A stretch of 64,000 bases of DNA from Streptomyces xylophagus (lineage in GTDB: Bacteria; Actinomycetota; Actinomycetes; Streptomycetales; Streptomycetaceae): NCBI RefSeq assembly GCF_000716435.1, contig NZ_JNWO01000027.1, positions 62,001 to 126,000 of the forward strand. Direction: 5' to 3'. Both the position numbers and the translations under genes were made by a program. Under the pieces are notes generated by a model. That model searched no databases. It had not been told where the DNA came from and worked only from the letters and a program-made list of their open reading frames with translations. This document shows, in pieces, positions 24,301-32,918 of the stretch (within the stretch, counting starts at the first letter, position 1; each line of letters starts with the position of its first letter).

Positions 24301-27300
24301 GTGATCTGCGGGTTCCACTCCTGGCGGAGGGCGCCGGTGGAGTCGTACGCGTACTGGGCGACGACCTTGGACGTCTCCGTACCCGTGGCCGGGTCGGTGG
24401 CCCACATGCTGATCATGCTGACCTGGCCGGTGTAGTCACCGAAGGTACCGCTGGTCGTACCCGTCGCGGTGGTCGCGGTGGCATAGCTCAGTTGCAGGAC
24501 CCGGCAGCCCACCGCCGGCGTCGTCGGGGTGAGGCAGGACGCGTTGGTGTCGGAGATCGCGGACACGGGAGCGGCCATCCGGGCCAGGCGCATCGTGGTG
24601 GTGCTGCCGCTGGTCACGGAGTCGAAGCGGTAGCGCACCGAGGTGCCGCTGCCCGGCGGGCTCGTCGAAGCGACGGCCCACACTCCCGCCGTGGTGGCGG
24701 ACTTGGCGAAGACCGTCGTCGTTCCCGAGGTGTCGGTCAGCGTATAGGTGTCCGCGGAGCTGCTGTAGCTGAGCGTGTATGCCTCAGCGCCGGGCTCCGG
24801 AGTCCAGGACCCGCTGCTGGTCTTGGTGAACGAGACCTGTGTGCCGGCTGCCCCGACGAGTTGCACGGCGGTGGAGGTCACCGGACGGATCTCGGTGAAG
24901 TCCGTCAGCGCCGTCGCGGAAGCGCCCGCCAGTTGCCAGCCGGGCCCGAAGGGCGCGGTCTGACCGGCCGGCGGGGTCGCCTGGGGGGTGCGGGAATCGA
25001 GTGTCTGGCCGACCGACATTCCGAGGACGGAGGTTGCCGGGCCGGACAGGGTGTAGTTGCCGGTCGACAGGTTGAGCGTGCCCGGGCCGACCGCGGCGGT
25101 GGCGGTCTGGGTGGCCGCGCGGTCCAGGGTGGCGGTGACGGCGGAGGTGTCGTGGCTCGCCGAGGAAGTGTCCGTGAACTCGGCACGGACCTGGACCGAG
25201 CCGTCGTCGCCCAAGGTGCTGGAAACGTCCCAGACGAGCGGGGAGTTGGCACCGCTGGTGACGGCCACCGGCCAGCTGCTGACAGCATTGCCGCCGGACG
25301 TCACGTCGGCGACCGGGATGGTGGTCCAGCTGTCCGTGGCGGATCGCCGGTACTGGAACTTCACCGACTGCCACGTCGACGCCGCCGCGGCGGCGGTCAG
25401 CGTGACACGCCGCGCGGTCCTGGTGCCGTCGGTGGGCGAGGTGACGGCGCCGTTGCCCGCGTTGAAGCTGTAGACCGTCGACGCGGACAGGTTGCCGGCA
25501 TTGTCGCGGGTGGCGACGGTCAGGGTGTGCGGGCCGTCCGCGGCCGGGGTGACGCCGACGCTCACGGCGCCACCGCTGGTCGCCACGGAGTTCTGGGCCC
25601 CGGAGTCGAGCTGCCAGACGACGCCGGAGGTGTCCGTGCCGCCGGAGGGCGGGGTGATGGTGAACGCGCCGCTCTGTCCGGCGCCCTTGGCCCAGCCACC
25701 GGAGGGGTAGTCCGTGGAGGCGACCGTCGGCGCGCCGGGCTTGGTGGTGTCGATCGTGAAGACCAGTCCGTTCGGGACGGTCTGCCGCGACCACAGGGAA
25801 CCGTCGTACCCGTAGGGCCACGCGGTGTAGGTGTGACCGTTCACCAGTGTTCCGGCGGCGACGGACGCGCTGGAGATACCTCCGGAGGCGGTCCAGCTGC
25901 CGTTGAGGTTGGAGATGACCTTGGTGCTGGCGCCACCGGTGGTGTCGTAGACGTTCCACTGGGCCATCACGTTGCCGCCGTCGGCGTCGGTGACCGTCGA
26001 CTGGAGCTGCGGGGTGGTCGTGTTGGTGTAGAGCGTCGTGGTGGAGCCGGAGACCGAGGAGACACCGGGCGCCACTGTGGGGGCGGACGGCATCGGGTAC
26101 GAGTTGTAGGTCGCCGACAGGTAGGGCACGTTGGCGGAGGCGTTGGCGGAGTAGAAACGCTTCCAGCTGTTGCTGTCCGTCTCGTCGGACGCCCTCAGGC
26201 CCAGGTAGGCGACGTCGTAGCCGTTGTCACCGGCGTACTGGAGGAAGGTCGAGGGGTCGATGGAGACCCAGCCCTCCGCGCTGGAGGTGGTGCAGTCGCT
26301 GGAGTAGCCCTTGGTCTGGGAGGTCGTGGCGTACTTCGCCTTCCAGACCGGCTGGTTCGACCAGACCGTGTCCGTGGAGGACTCTCCGGACTCCCAGAGC
26401 TCCCAAGGCGACTGGACGCAGCCGCCGGCCCAGTACTCGTACAGGTTCAGTGACGAGGACAGGATCTGCGTGTTGTCGAGCAGGAGGACCGGGAACTCCA
26501 GGAACGAGCGGGCTACGTCGGTGCCGCTGTCGTAGGTGCCCAGCTTCAGGTCGGTGGACGTGTACTCCGGGGCCGTGTCGGTGTTCTCCACCCACGTGTC
26601 CAGCAGGGGCGAAAGACTCGTGGAGGGGTCCACCGTGACCGGGTACTGCGTGTTGGGGTCGGCCAGGAACTTCGCGTCCGGGGTCAGGGTGAGATTCACG
26701 GTGTCACCGGACTGGGACATCGTCATCTTCAGCCGGGCGCGGTTGGGGTGCTCCAGGGATCTGACGTCGACCTGCGCGTCCCACATCATCGGCGCCGGTA
26801 TGGTGCCGACGACCTTGTGGTGGGCATCGGTGAAGGTGATCGAGCCGTTCTTGAGCTGCTTGGCCGTCAGCCCCTTCGCGGAGACGGGAATGGTCACCGT
26901 GTAACCGGCCTTGGGGCGCGACTTGAGGATCACGTTCTCCTCGAAGCCGGTCCGGGTCGCCTCTACGGTCACGTCCGCGCCCGGTGTGACGTTCGCGTAG
27001 GTGGCGGTGGTGCCCTTGAGGGACGGCTTGGGAAGCGTGCCCTTCCAGCCGACCGCTACCCGATGCTTGCCCGATCCCATGCCGGCGAGCACGGCATTCT
27101 TGCCACCGGGCGCGAGAACCAGGCCATTCGGCTGGGCCTTGGGCGTCACGGCGCCATCGGCATTCATATGCAGGGTTGTATCGACATCAACCCATTTCCC
27201 GGCCCGCTTGAAGCGGATCGGCGCCGCATACGACCGGGTGGTCAGCGAGCCGTTCGGGTTTGCCCAGGTTGTGGTCTTGTCCGTGAGCTGGTCGAGAATC

Positions 27301-27599
27301 TCGACCTTGCGTTTCCGCAGTCGCGCCGTGGCGAATGCCGACGCCGCGTCAGGAGCCGAGAGCGGCCCGGTGGTGGCGGGGCGGGGCTTCGCCGCCGAGG
27401 GGGTGCGCGCCTTCTGGGTGGACACGGCGAAGGCTTGACCAGTGGTCGAGAGCGTTACGGCCGCTTCGGCGACGAGTAACAGTGCCAGTGTCGTTGCCGT
27501 TGCCAGCTGCCGAGGGGAGACGGACAGGGGTCCGCCGTTCGGTCTTCTTCGGAAATGGCTTGCGCTTCTTCGGAAATGGCCTGTGCGACTGGTCCTCAC
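21354..27599 (-). CDS. RHS/YD-repeat secreted protein with DNRLRE domain and hydrophobic C-terminal tail
   Basis: A protein of about 2081 residues. It has a long n-region with a signal helix (about 32-51), a beta-rich N-terminal domain, and a DNRLRE domain (about 330-500, LLDTWVENTDTAPEYTS). Ig-like segments, a long YD-repeat cage and the RHS core (RLYAPTTGRFLSTDPVF … YDYVGQDPVNALDLNG) follow. After the core comes a unique 94-residue tail with a Gly-rich hydrophobic helix (AIIAGIVAGVLSSYIG). RHS proteins enclose and deliver C-terminal toxins. GTG 27599 is chosen for AGGAG 5 bases upstream; a frame reaches back to 27644. The 58-residue membrane gene follows. Confidence 0.88.
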   Translation of the reverse strand: MRTSRTGHFRRSASHFRRRPNGGPLSVSPRQLATATTLALLLVAEAAVTLSTTGQAFAVSTQKARTPSAAKPRPATTGPLSAPDAASAFATARLRKRKVEILDQLTDKTTTWANPNGSLTTRSYAAPIRFKRAGKWVDVDTTLHMNADGAVTPKAQPNGLVLAPGGKNAVLAGMGSGKHRVAVGWKGTLPKPSLKGTTATYANVTPGADVTVEATRTGFEENVILKSRPKAGYTVTIPVSAKGLTAKQLKNGSITFTDAHHKVVGTIPAPMMWDAQVDVRSLEHPNRARLKMTMSQSGDTVNLTLTPDAKFLADPNTQYPVTVDPSTSLSPLLDTWVENTDTAPEYTSTDLKLGTYDSGTDVARSFLEFPVLLLDNTQILSSSLNLYEYWAGGCVQSPWELWESGESSTDTVWSNQPVWKAKYATTSQTKGYSSDCTTSSAEGWVSIDPSTFLQYAGDNGYDVAYLGLRASDETDSNSWKRFYSANASANVPYLSATYNSYPMPSAPTVAPGVSSVSGSTTTLYTNTTTPQLQSTVTDADGGNVMAQWNVYDTTGGASTKVISNLNGSWTASGGISSASVAAGTLVNGHTYTAWPYGYDGSLWSRQTVPNGLVFTIDTTKPGAPTVASTDYPSGGWAKGAGQSGAFTITPPSGGTDTSGVVWQLDSGAQNSVATSGGAVSVGVTPAADGPHTLTVATRDNAGNLSASTVYSFNAGNGAVTSPTDGTRTARRVTLTAAAAASTWQSVKFQYRRSATDSWTTIPVADVTSGGNAVSSWPVAVTSGANSPLVWDVSSTLGDDGSVQVRAEFTDTSSASHDTSAVTATLDRAATQTATAAVGPGTLNLSTGNYTLSGPATSVLGMSVGQTLDSRTPQATPPAGQTAPFGPGWQLAGASATALTDFTEIRPVTSTAVQLVGAAGTQVSFTKTSSGSWTPEPGAEAYTLSYSSSADTYTLTDTSGTTTVFAKSATTAGVWAVASTSPPGSGTSVRYRFDSVTSGSTTTMRLARMAAPVSAISDTNASCLTPTTPAVGCRVLQLSYATATTATGTTSGTFGDYTGQVSMISMWATDPATGTETSKVVAQYAYDSTGALRQEWNPQITPSLVTAYTYTSAGRVATLTPPGQLPWTFTYGTAGTNGDTNAGRLLSVSRPTLTPGSASTTNGTATTTVVYDVPRTTAAGGPYAMGASDVASLAQADAPTDATAIFPADQVPTSNTGSGNLTSSSYTRADIHYLDVNGRESNTATPGGHITTVDYDALGNAARQLSAANRELALAASTNTELNVLGLAAMTTAQRANLLSTVNVRDSSGQLLTDMYGPLHQVTLEHALAASGTSAARAAGSVVAARTHIHNTYDEGRPTDGSANASGLVTTAVTGSTIAGYATDADTRTTKTVYDWTLGQATRTTVDPAGLAITTATGYNSAGKVISNSQPSSTGSDAGATTTTYYTATGSSPCGGHPEWADLVCQTAPAGAITGGGSNPSQRTTTTTTYNLYGSPSTVTQTANSVTRISTTTYDAAGRKSTVAVSGGVGQAVQTTTTAYNASNGQQSKVSTPDGASNTWSYDQLGRGMSSTDADGNTVAVQYDALDRPTQTTDTAPSTTTYTYDTSKDPRGVPTTQTDSNAGAFGATYDADGNLTTESLPGSITLKTTTDETGQATSRVYTDANGNVLLSDQAGYSGAGLEVSRAQSTTGGLGVNNTYAYDAASRLSDVSQTVLTTSATTGATSTCTTRHYAFDKDSNRTGLTTAVGAAKAACPTSGGTTVSHSYDSADRLVDSGYTYDAFGRTTAEPSGTTTAYYANDLAYQQTSGTSRVTWQLDPAGRIRSSTSETNTSGSWTQSAARTNHYDGTSDSPAWIRESTSAYTRNINDMAGDLSAIYSSATGHFQLQLTNLHGDINMVLPVNDSTTPVLVMAADEYGNPLTGTSTSRYGWLGGKQRSSETPTGDILMGARLYAPTTGRFLSTDPVFGGSANAYDYVGQDPVNALDLNGLFKIYKSKPYISVVLNKADQRAIAQGAVWGIAGGVASKTGLLGAIIAGIVAGVLSSYIGDNWSPRQKVFIFKYGTHRKWGVSWPYIFLVYYGYW
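27543..27584. repeat. Tandem duplication in the RHS signal region
   Basis: CTTCTTCGGAAATGGC occurs twice, about 24 bases apart. On the coding strand it yields two HFRR blocks in the n-region of the signal peptide (GHFRRSASHFRRR), a small in-frame duplication. Confidence 0.65.
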
Positions 27600-27906
27600 G
27601 GGACTCCTCAGGTATGTCAGGGCGCAGGCGGCGCCCATGATCACACAAGAGATACCCGCCGGAAACTTTACGGTCTAGACCTATTTCAGGCCGCCAAAGC
27701 CGAGCAATTATGACGAAAACTGAGCGCTAAACTCATATGCGCACTCGGATGGAAACAAAATCCAAAGTATTCGGTCGCACAGGGTCACAAATGCACGCTC
27801 GACACCAAGGGCGAATCGCCATCAGGTCATGTTCGGGCAAAGACGCCCCATGGGCTGGTCCTGAGCGGCCGCATGCCGTGCCCGTCACTCCCGTTAGCCT
27901 GTCCTC
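27600..27906. promoter_or_regulatory. AT-richer divergent promoter gap
   Basis: This 307-base gap separates the RHS gene from the divergent zinc-ribbon gene. Positions about 27660-27800 are clearly richer in A and T than the surroundings (GGAAACTTTACGGTCTAGAC, GCAATTATGACGAAAACTGA). It probably holds both promoters. I see no clear repeat, hairpin or small gene. Confidence 0.4.
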
Positions 27907-28122
27907 ATGCCTCGCTACGAGTACCGCTGCCGCACGTGCGGAGACACCTTCGAAGTCAGCCGCCCCATGGCGGAGTCCTCCGCGCCGGCTGCGTGCCCCT
28001 CCGGGCATGACGACACGGTGAAGTTGCTGTCTGCCGTGGCGGTGGGGGGTACGTCCGCTGCCCCCGCGACCGGAGCAGCTGGCGGCGGGGGCGGGTGTTG
28101 CGGTGGCGGGTGCTGCGGCTAG
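27907..28122 (+). CDS. FmdB-type zinc ribbon protein
   Basis: A 71-residue protein starting MPRYEYRCRTCGDTFEVSRP, the CxxC half of the FmdB/CxxC_CXXC_SSSS zinc ribbon. A second Cys follows at ACPSGHDD, then LLSAVAVGG. The tail is Gly- and Cys-rich (GGGGGCCGGGCCG), common in actinobacterial members. The family is thought to be regulatory or a metal-binding adaptor; the role is unknown. A copy of the dispersed palindrome lies just after it. Confidence 0.85.
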   Translation: MPRYEYRCRTCGDTFEVSRPMAESSAPAACPSGHDDTVKLLSAVAVGGTSAAPATGAAGGGGGCCGGGCCG

Positions 28123-28158
28123 GCATGCCCTGTGCGTTGTTGGGTGCGGGTGCGCTGT

Positions 28159-28186
28159 GGCTGGTCGCGCAGTTCCCCGCGCCCCT
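28159..28186 (+). repeat. Dispersed palindromic element, copy 3
   Basis: GGCTGGTCGCGCAGTTCCCC then GCGCCCCT. Its right edge supplies part of the TAG stop codon (28185-28187) of the HAD phosphatase gene on the minus strand. Confidence 0.85.
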
Positions 28187-29000
28187 AGGGGGTTGGGGTT
28201 CGCGTCACTTTCAACAACTCCCGGAGGATGCGCTCGCCCGCCAGTACTCCCCGCTCAGGTAGGGCCGTGACCTGTGGGGCCGTCCACGCCTCGTCTGCCA
28301 GTTCGCCGTGGCCCGGGCGCCAGCCCTTGTCGGCGGCGAGCAGTAGGTCGGCGTCCAGGAGGGAGTCTCCCGCAGCCAGGGTCAGGGTGGCGCCGGTGCG
28401 GTGGGCCACCTCGCGCATGGCCGCGCTCTTGGTGAGGGGCTTCGGTACGGCGTAGATCTTGCGGCCCTGCAACGACACCGTCCAGCCGCGGTTCTCCGCC
28501 CAGACCGCGAGCTCCTTCACCCACTCCTCGGGGAGTAGTTCGCGCTCTACGACGAGGTAGGCGAAGAGGTCCTCGGCGATGCGGTGCTTGCGTACCCAGG
28601 CCGGGTCGGCGGAGGCCGCGAGATGGTCCCGGACCTCCTCCAGCGGGGCGCACTCGGCGGCCAGCTTCGCCTGTACTGCGGCGTGCCAGTCCTCGTCGGT
28701 CGCGCCGTCGACGAGGAGGTGGCCGCCGTTGGCGCAGATCGCGTACTTCGGTTCCGGGCCGGGCAGGCTGATGCGCTGGTACTGCTTGCGGGTGCGGGTG
28801 GTCGTGGGGACGAACACGGCCGCGTCACCGAGTTCGGTGAGGAGTCCGGCCGCCGTCTCCGTCATGAAGGACAGCGGCCTGCTCTCGTGCACCTCGACAC
28901 AGAGCAGCCGGGGCGCCCGCGCGTCCGGCATGGTCAGGGCGAGGGCGGCCGAGGAGTAGATGAGCGTACGGTCGAGGTCGCTCGCGACGAGTACCGGCAT
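28185..29000 (-). CDS. HAD phosphatase of the Ter stress-response module
   Basis: A 271-residue protein opening ASDLDRTLIYSS (motif I DxDRT), with TTTRTRKQYQRI (motif II), a Lys segment PLTKSAAMREV and AAGDSLLDADLLLAADKG (motif IV). The cap position suggests a HAD-IIB or sucrose-phosphatase-like enzyme. In the Ter-linked gene module described by Anantharaman, Iyer and Aravind, such a phosphatase occurs with phosphoribosyltransferases and a CitE-like aldolase and is predicted to help make a nucleoside-like metabolite. The ATG at 29000 overlaps the stop of the upstream gene (TGATG), so the two are translationally coupled. Confidence 0.82.
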   Translation of the reverse strand: MPVLVASDLDRTLIYSSAALALTMPDARAPRLLCVEVHESRPLSFMTETAAGLLTELGDAAVFVPTTTRTRKQYQRISLPGPEPKYAICANGGHLLVDGATDEDWHAAVQAKLAAECAPLEEVRDHLAASADPAWVRKHRIAEDLFAYLVVERELLPEEWVKELAVWAENRGWTVSLQGRKIYAVPKPLTKSAAMREVAHRTGATLTLAAGDSLLDADLLLAADKGWRPGHGELADEAWTAPQVTALPERGVLAGERILRELLKVTRTPTP

Positions 29001-31561
29001 CAGACCGCCACCGCCTTGCCGTCGGCACCGGTCGCGCCGCGCGTGTACTTGGGGTGGATCAACCCCACGCAGGTGTACGGCAGTTCGGCGACCTCCTCGA
29101 CGGGTACGCCTCTCTGTTCGGCGAGCAGTCTGACGTGGTCGAGGTCGGCACCCGCACCGGCCCGCGCGAGGATCTTCCAGGGCACCCGGCGCAGCAGCAC
29201 CCTGGTGGTCTCGCCGACGCCGGGCTTGACGAGGTTCACGTCATGGATGCCGTACTCCTCGCTGATCCGCTCAACTGCCGCCCAGCCCTCCCAGGTTGGG
29301 GTGCGGTCGGCGGCCAGCAGTTCCTTGGCGAGGACGGTCACCGCGTCCGAGACCTCCGGGAAGCGGGCGGCCACGGCGTCCAGGAAGTCCACCGAGACGT
29401 CCGCGCCGGCGAGTTCGCGGTAGAACTTCGCGCCGTGGAAGTCGTGCGGGCCGACCAGGTCGGAGCGCAGGACCGTACGCGAAATCAGCCCCGACACCGT
29501 CGAGTTGAGGCAGGCGGAGGGGATGAGGAAGTCCTCACGGGTGCCGTACGTCTTCACGCAGGAGCCGGGGTCGGCCAGTACCGCGATCTCCGGGTCGAAG
29601 CCGGTGATGCCGTCGGACTCCTCGAACTCCTTGATGGCGTCGGCGAGTTCGCGGGTGATGGCGCCCTTGCCGGTCCAGCCGTCGACGAACACGACGTCGG
29701 CGGGGTCGTGGTGGGCGGCGAGATAGCGCAGCGCGTTGGCGTCGATACCGCGACCGCGCACGATCGACACGGCGTAGTGCGGCAGGTCGAGACCGTGCCG
29801 GTACTGGGCCCAGCGGCGCATCAGGACGCCGACGGGGGTGCCGGCGCGGGCGAGGGAGACGAGCACGGGGTGCGGTGAACGCTCGGCGAGGACGAGTTCG
29901 GTGACCGCCCCCACCGCCAGCGCGAGACGTCCGGCGGCCTCGTCCAGCGCGGTGTGGAACAGCTCCTGGTACTGCTCGCTCGGCTGGTACTCCACCGGCA
30001 ACGACTCCGCGTAGTGCGCCCCACCGCTCTGGATCGCCTCCTCGCGCTCCTCGGTCGGCGCCTCCAGCGTCACGTCCGAGAGGTCCTGGAGCAGCCAGCC
30101 GACCTCTTCCGGCGCGTACGAGGAGAAGGCGGGGCCGCGGAGGGGCTCGGGGAGCATGGGGGGCCTTTCGGGGACGTACGAGGGGATCACCGCGAGGACG
30201 ACGTGCGGGGTGTGCGCGGCCAACTGCTCCAGCAGGCCGCGCAGTTCGGGAGTGTCCCCGCGGGAGTCGACGACCGCGACCACCGCGTCGAAGCCGGCGC
30301 CGGCGATGTTGTAGGCGTAGCGGTCGCCCGGGCCGTCTGCGGGGTTGTCGTGGGCCGGGAAGGTGAGGCGGGTGCGGATCGCGTAACCGGGGTCGTCCAC
30401 CGCGAGGACGGGTGAGCGGGTGGTGGTCGAGTAGGTGACGTCGGCGTCTACTACCTGCTCCAGCTCGCGGGCGAGTCTCAGCGGGGCGTACATCAGCTCT
30501 TCGAAGCCGAGGATATGCACGCGGTGCGCTTTTGAGGGGAGGGCTTCGGCGAGGCGGGCGGCCATTGCGGGGAGGGCGGCTTCGAGGCGTATTCGGTGGT
30601 GGGGGGTGAAGCCGTGGCGTCCGCCGTCGGGGAGGTTTCGGGGCCAGCGGAGTTCGACTCGGGTGGTTCGGTTGTGGGTCGAGTGCGGGGCGGTGGGGGC
30701 TGGTCGCGCAGTTCCCCGCGCCCCTAGGGGGTGGGGGTTCGGGGCAGTTTCAAGGCTCGGGTCGACTGCGATGCCCTCGTCTTTCAGGGGCGCGGGGAAC
30801 TGCGCGACCAGCCCCGACGGCGCTGCAGACGAATCACGACCTGTCTCGTACCTCGCCACCAACTCCTGCCCCTTCTCCAGCACCCCCTCCGGCAAGCGCA
30901 CCGTGCCCGACGCCGCCGCCACCAGGTCCACCCTCGCGCCTATCTCCGCCGCGAACTCGTCCAGACGGCCCGCGTCGGCAGGGGAACGCATGTCCACCAG
31001 GGCGACCACCACATACCGGTCCCGCGGATAGCGCTCGTGCAGGTCGCGGATGGTGTTGAGGACCGTGTTGCCGGTGGAGAACTCGTCGTCCACCAGGACC
31101 AACGGGCCCTCGCCGGCCAGGAGTTCGGGGTTCTCCGGGAGGAGCAGGTGGGACGTCGCGTGGGAGTGGGACTCCTCGAAGCCGCCCGCCGTGGCCACGC
31201 CGGGGACGGGGCGGCGGGTGGAGTGGAGGTAGGGGGCGACGGCGATGCCGTCGGCGACCGCGTGGCCCAGACCCGTGGCGGTTTCCGCGTAGCCGAGGAC
31301 CACTGCACGAGCGGACTCGTCGGGGCCCAGGAGGTCGCGGACTCTGCGGCCCAGGGTGAAGCCGTAGCCGTAGACGATCGACGGGGACTGGGGGACGTGC
31401 TTGCCGAGCACGTTCGACACCAGCAGGTGGGCCCGCTTTGGGTTGCGCCGCAAGGCGAGCCCCAGCAGGTCGGTCAGTTCGGTGTCGCCGAGGAGTTCGA
31501 CGCCGAGTCGCTCCGCGACCCAACTGCCCGACCAGACCCCGTCGTTCACTGCCTTGTTCAT
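29000..31561 (-). CDS. Phosphoribosyltransferase-TRSP-StiP fusion protein
   Basis: One 853-residue frame without a stop. Residues 1-240 are a phosphoribosyltransferase with the PRPP loop PLVLVDDEFSTGNTV (about 153-167). Residues about 300-465 match the TRSP domain (ELMYAPLRLARELE). Residues 469-853 match the StiP cysteine-protease-like family (AFSSYAPEEVGWLL, DFHGAKFY). I recall TRSP and StiP as separate proteins elsewhere; internal ATG 30157, with AAAGG upstream, could still give a free 385-residue StiP. Residues about 250-291 are encoded by two inverted copies of the dispersed repeat. AAGGGA precedes ATG 31561. The aldolase gene lies 14 bases upstream. Confidence 0.75.
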   Translation of the reverse strand: MNKAVNDGVWSGSWVAERLGVELLGDTELTDLLGLALRRNPKRAHLLVSNVLGKHVPQSPSIVYGYGFTLGRRVRDLLGPDESARAVVLGYAETATGLGHAVADGIAVAPYLHSTRRPVPGVATAGGFEESHSHATSHLLLPENPELLAGEGPLVLVDDEFSTGNTVLNTIRDLHERYPRDRYVVVALVDMRSPADAGRLDEFAAEIGARVDLVAAASGTVRLPEGVLEKGQELVARYETGRDSSAAPSGLVAQFPAPLKDEGIAVDPSLETAPNPHPLGARGTARPAPTAPHSTHNRTTRVELRWPRNLPDGGRHGFTPHHRIRLEAALPAMAARLAEALPSKAHRVHILGFEELMYAPLRLARELEQVVDADVTYSTTTRSPVLAVDDPGYAIRTRLTFPAHDNPADGPGDRYAYNIAGAGFDAVVAVVDSRGDTPELRGLLEQLAAHTPHVVLAVIPSYVPERPPMLPEPLRGPAFSSYAPEEVGWLLQDLSDVTLEAPTEEREEAIQSGGAHYAESLPVEYQPSEQYQELFHTALDEAAGRLALAVGAVTELVLAERSPHPVLVSLARAGTPVGVLMRRWAQYRHGLDLPHYAVSIVRGRGIDANALRYLAAHHDPADVVFVDGWTGKGAITRELADAIKEFEESDGITGFDPEIAVLADPGSCVKTYGTREDFLIPSACLNSTVSGLISRTVLRSDLVGPHDFHGAKFYRELAGADVSVDFLDAVAARFPEVSDAVTVLAKELLAADRTPTWEGWAAVERISEEYGIHDVNLVKPGVGETTRVLLRRVPWKILARAGAGADLDHVRLLAEQRGVPVEEVAELPYTCVGLIHPKYTRGATGADGKAVAV
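30691..30725 (+). repeat. Dispersed palindromic element, copy 4 (inside a gene)
   Basis: CGGTGGGGGCTGGTCGCGCA then GTTCCCCGCGCCCCT. It lies within the phosphoribosyltransferase-StiP coding sequence, in the linker between the PRTase and TRSP domains. Confidence 0.85.
30786..30815 (-). repeat. Dispersed palindromic element, copy 5 (inside a gene, inverted)
   Basis: AGGGGCGCGGGGAACTGCGC then GACCAGCCCC, facing copy 4 across 60 bases. The pair keeps the reading frame open. Confidence 0.85.
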
Positions 31562-31575
31562 ACGTCCCTTGCGAT

Positions 31576-32742
31576 TCAGCCGGGGATTCCGGCGGCGAGC
31601 AGCTCCACGAAGCCGACGTCCTCGCGTGCGACGCCGAAGATCTCGGCGCGCAGCATGGTCCGCTCGGCCCAGGCGCGGTGCGGCTTCACCTCGTTCATCT
31701 TGTTCGTGTACGCCGAGCGCAGCACGCCCCCGCCGCCCCGCTCGGGCCGCAGGATGTCCTGCGCGTCGCAGAACTCCTCGTGGCTGACCACGGACAGCGC
31801 GTGCACGGGCAGCACGTGGGTGGGGTGGATGCAGGTCTTGCCCATCAGCCCGTTGGCCTGGTCGAGGGCGATCTCGCGCAGCAGTCCGTCCATGGCGTGC
31901 TCGATCAGCGCCTCGCGCAGCTCCTCGGCCTGGCCCTCCAGGAAGGGGCTGCGGCGCAGCTGCGGCTTGAACATGCGCTCCTGGACCCGGAAGTACTCCC
32001 ACACCGGGCCGGTCACCGTGAAGCCGGTGCCGTCGGCGCGGCCCAGCATGTTCACCACGTCGGCGATCACGCTGGCGACGATCTGGACGTCGTAGGCCGT
32101 CATGTCCGAGGCGCGGCGCAGGCCGTAGGAGGAGCAGAAGTCCGTCACGCCCAAGCGCAGGGCGAGGACGCGGTCGCGGTACTTGTCGACCGCGCGGGAG
32201 ATGCCCTCCAGGGTCTCGACGCGCGACTCGCGGTAGAGCAGCTCGGGCGACTCCAGGACCGGCATGCCGAACAGCCGGTGGCCGCTCGCCGCCTCCGCGG
32301 CGGCCAGCGCCTCCAGGAAGGGTGTGCCGCTCTCCTCGGTGAACTTGGGCATCACGAAGCCCGAGAGGAGCTTTACGGCCGGGCCCATGCGGCGTACGAG
32401 ATCGGGGATCTGTTCGGGCACGCGGACCCGGATGAACAGCAGTGGGAGCTCGGTGTCCGGGCGGGCGGCCAGCTCGGTGAACTGCTGGACCAGGTTCTCC
32501 TCGGCGGCCGGTACGTCCTCGTCGCCGATCGAGTCCTCCAGGCACAGCACCATCGACACGACACCGCGCGCCGCCAGCTTGACGATGTCGTCGGCGAGCC
32601 GGGGCCGGGTGGCAGGGCTGTAGAGCGTCGCGCCCAGGGCCGCGGCGAGCAGCCGGGCCGGTGAGTCCGCGTCGAACTCGCACGGCTCCTGGAAGAAGAG
32701 ACGCTGCCGTACCTCAGGGGCAATGTGCCCGAAATGACGCAT
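31576..32742 (-). CDS. HpcH/HpaI (CitE-like) aldolase of the Ter module
   Basis: A 388-residue protein starting MRHFGHIAPEVRQRLFFQEP. It has MVLCLEDSIGDEDV (metal-binding acidic segment), RVRVPEQIPDLV and GKTCIHPTHVLPVH, the last typical of CitE/HpcH beta-barrel lyases that make or break C-C bonds using CoA thioesters or pyruvate. Its place at the head of the aldolase, PRTase-StiP, HAD operon matches the biosynthetic arm of Ter-linked clusters. ATG 32742 has GGGGAG 5 bases upstream, so the longer frame to 32817 is not used. It diverges from a TerD gene. Confidence 0.85.
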   Translation of the reverse strand: MRHFGHIAPEVRQRLFFQEPCEFDADSPARLLAAALGATLYSPATRPRLADDIVKLAARGVVSMVLCLEDSIGDEDVPAAEENLVQQFTELAARPDTELPLLFIRVRVPEQIPDLVRRMGPAVKLLSGFVMPKFTEESGTPFLEALAAAEAASGHRLFGMPVLESPELLYRESRVETLEGISRAVDKYRDRVLALRLGVTDFCSSYGLRRASDMTAYDVQIVASVIADVVNMLGRADGTGFTVTGPVWEYFRVQERMFKPQLRRSPFLEGQAEELREALIEHAMDGLLREIALDQANGLMGKTCIHPTHVLPVHALSVVSHEEFCDAQDILRPERGGGGVLRSAYTNKMNEVKPHRAWAERTMLRAEIFGVAREDVGFVELLAAGIPG

Positions 32743-32918
32743 AAAGCTCCCCCGTGGTGACGATGTGGTCCGTGAATATTTTCGATAGGTGGCCGGTAAT
32801 AGTACGTACAAATCCATGTCAGGAGTTCCCGCCGGGCATGAACTTCAGGTAACTCGGCCGTGTCGGTGTCCGAACCCCCACGTTGTCGTGACCAGGACCG
32901 AGAGGGCAGGATGACCGC
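32743..32918. promoter_or_regulatory. Divergent promoter region of the Ter module
   Basis: This 176-base gap lies between the aldolase operon and the divergent TerD gene and should hold both promoters. Part of it is AT-richer (GAATATTTTCGATAGGTGGC), but I cannot assign a box with certainty. Confidence 0.4.

Noticed and set aside
21270..26453. Very long plus-strand frames opposite the RHS gene
   Set aside because: They encode Gly/Arg/Val-rich sequence with no domain, while the minus strand reads a full RHS/DNRLRE protein.
31562..32683. Upstream extension of the PRTase-StiP frame to 32683
   Set aside because: It overlaps the aldolase gene completely and is Arg/Pro/Gly-rich. ATG 31561 has a ribosome site and starts PRTase-like sequence.
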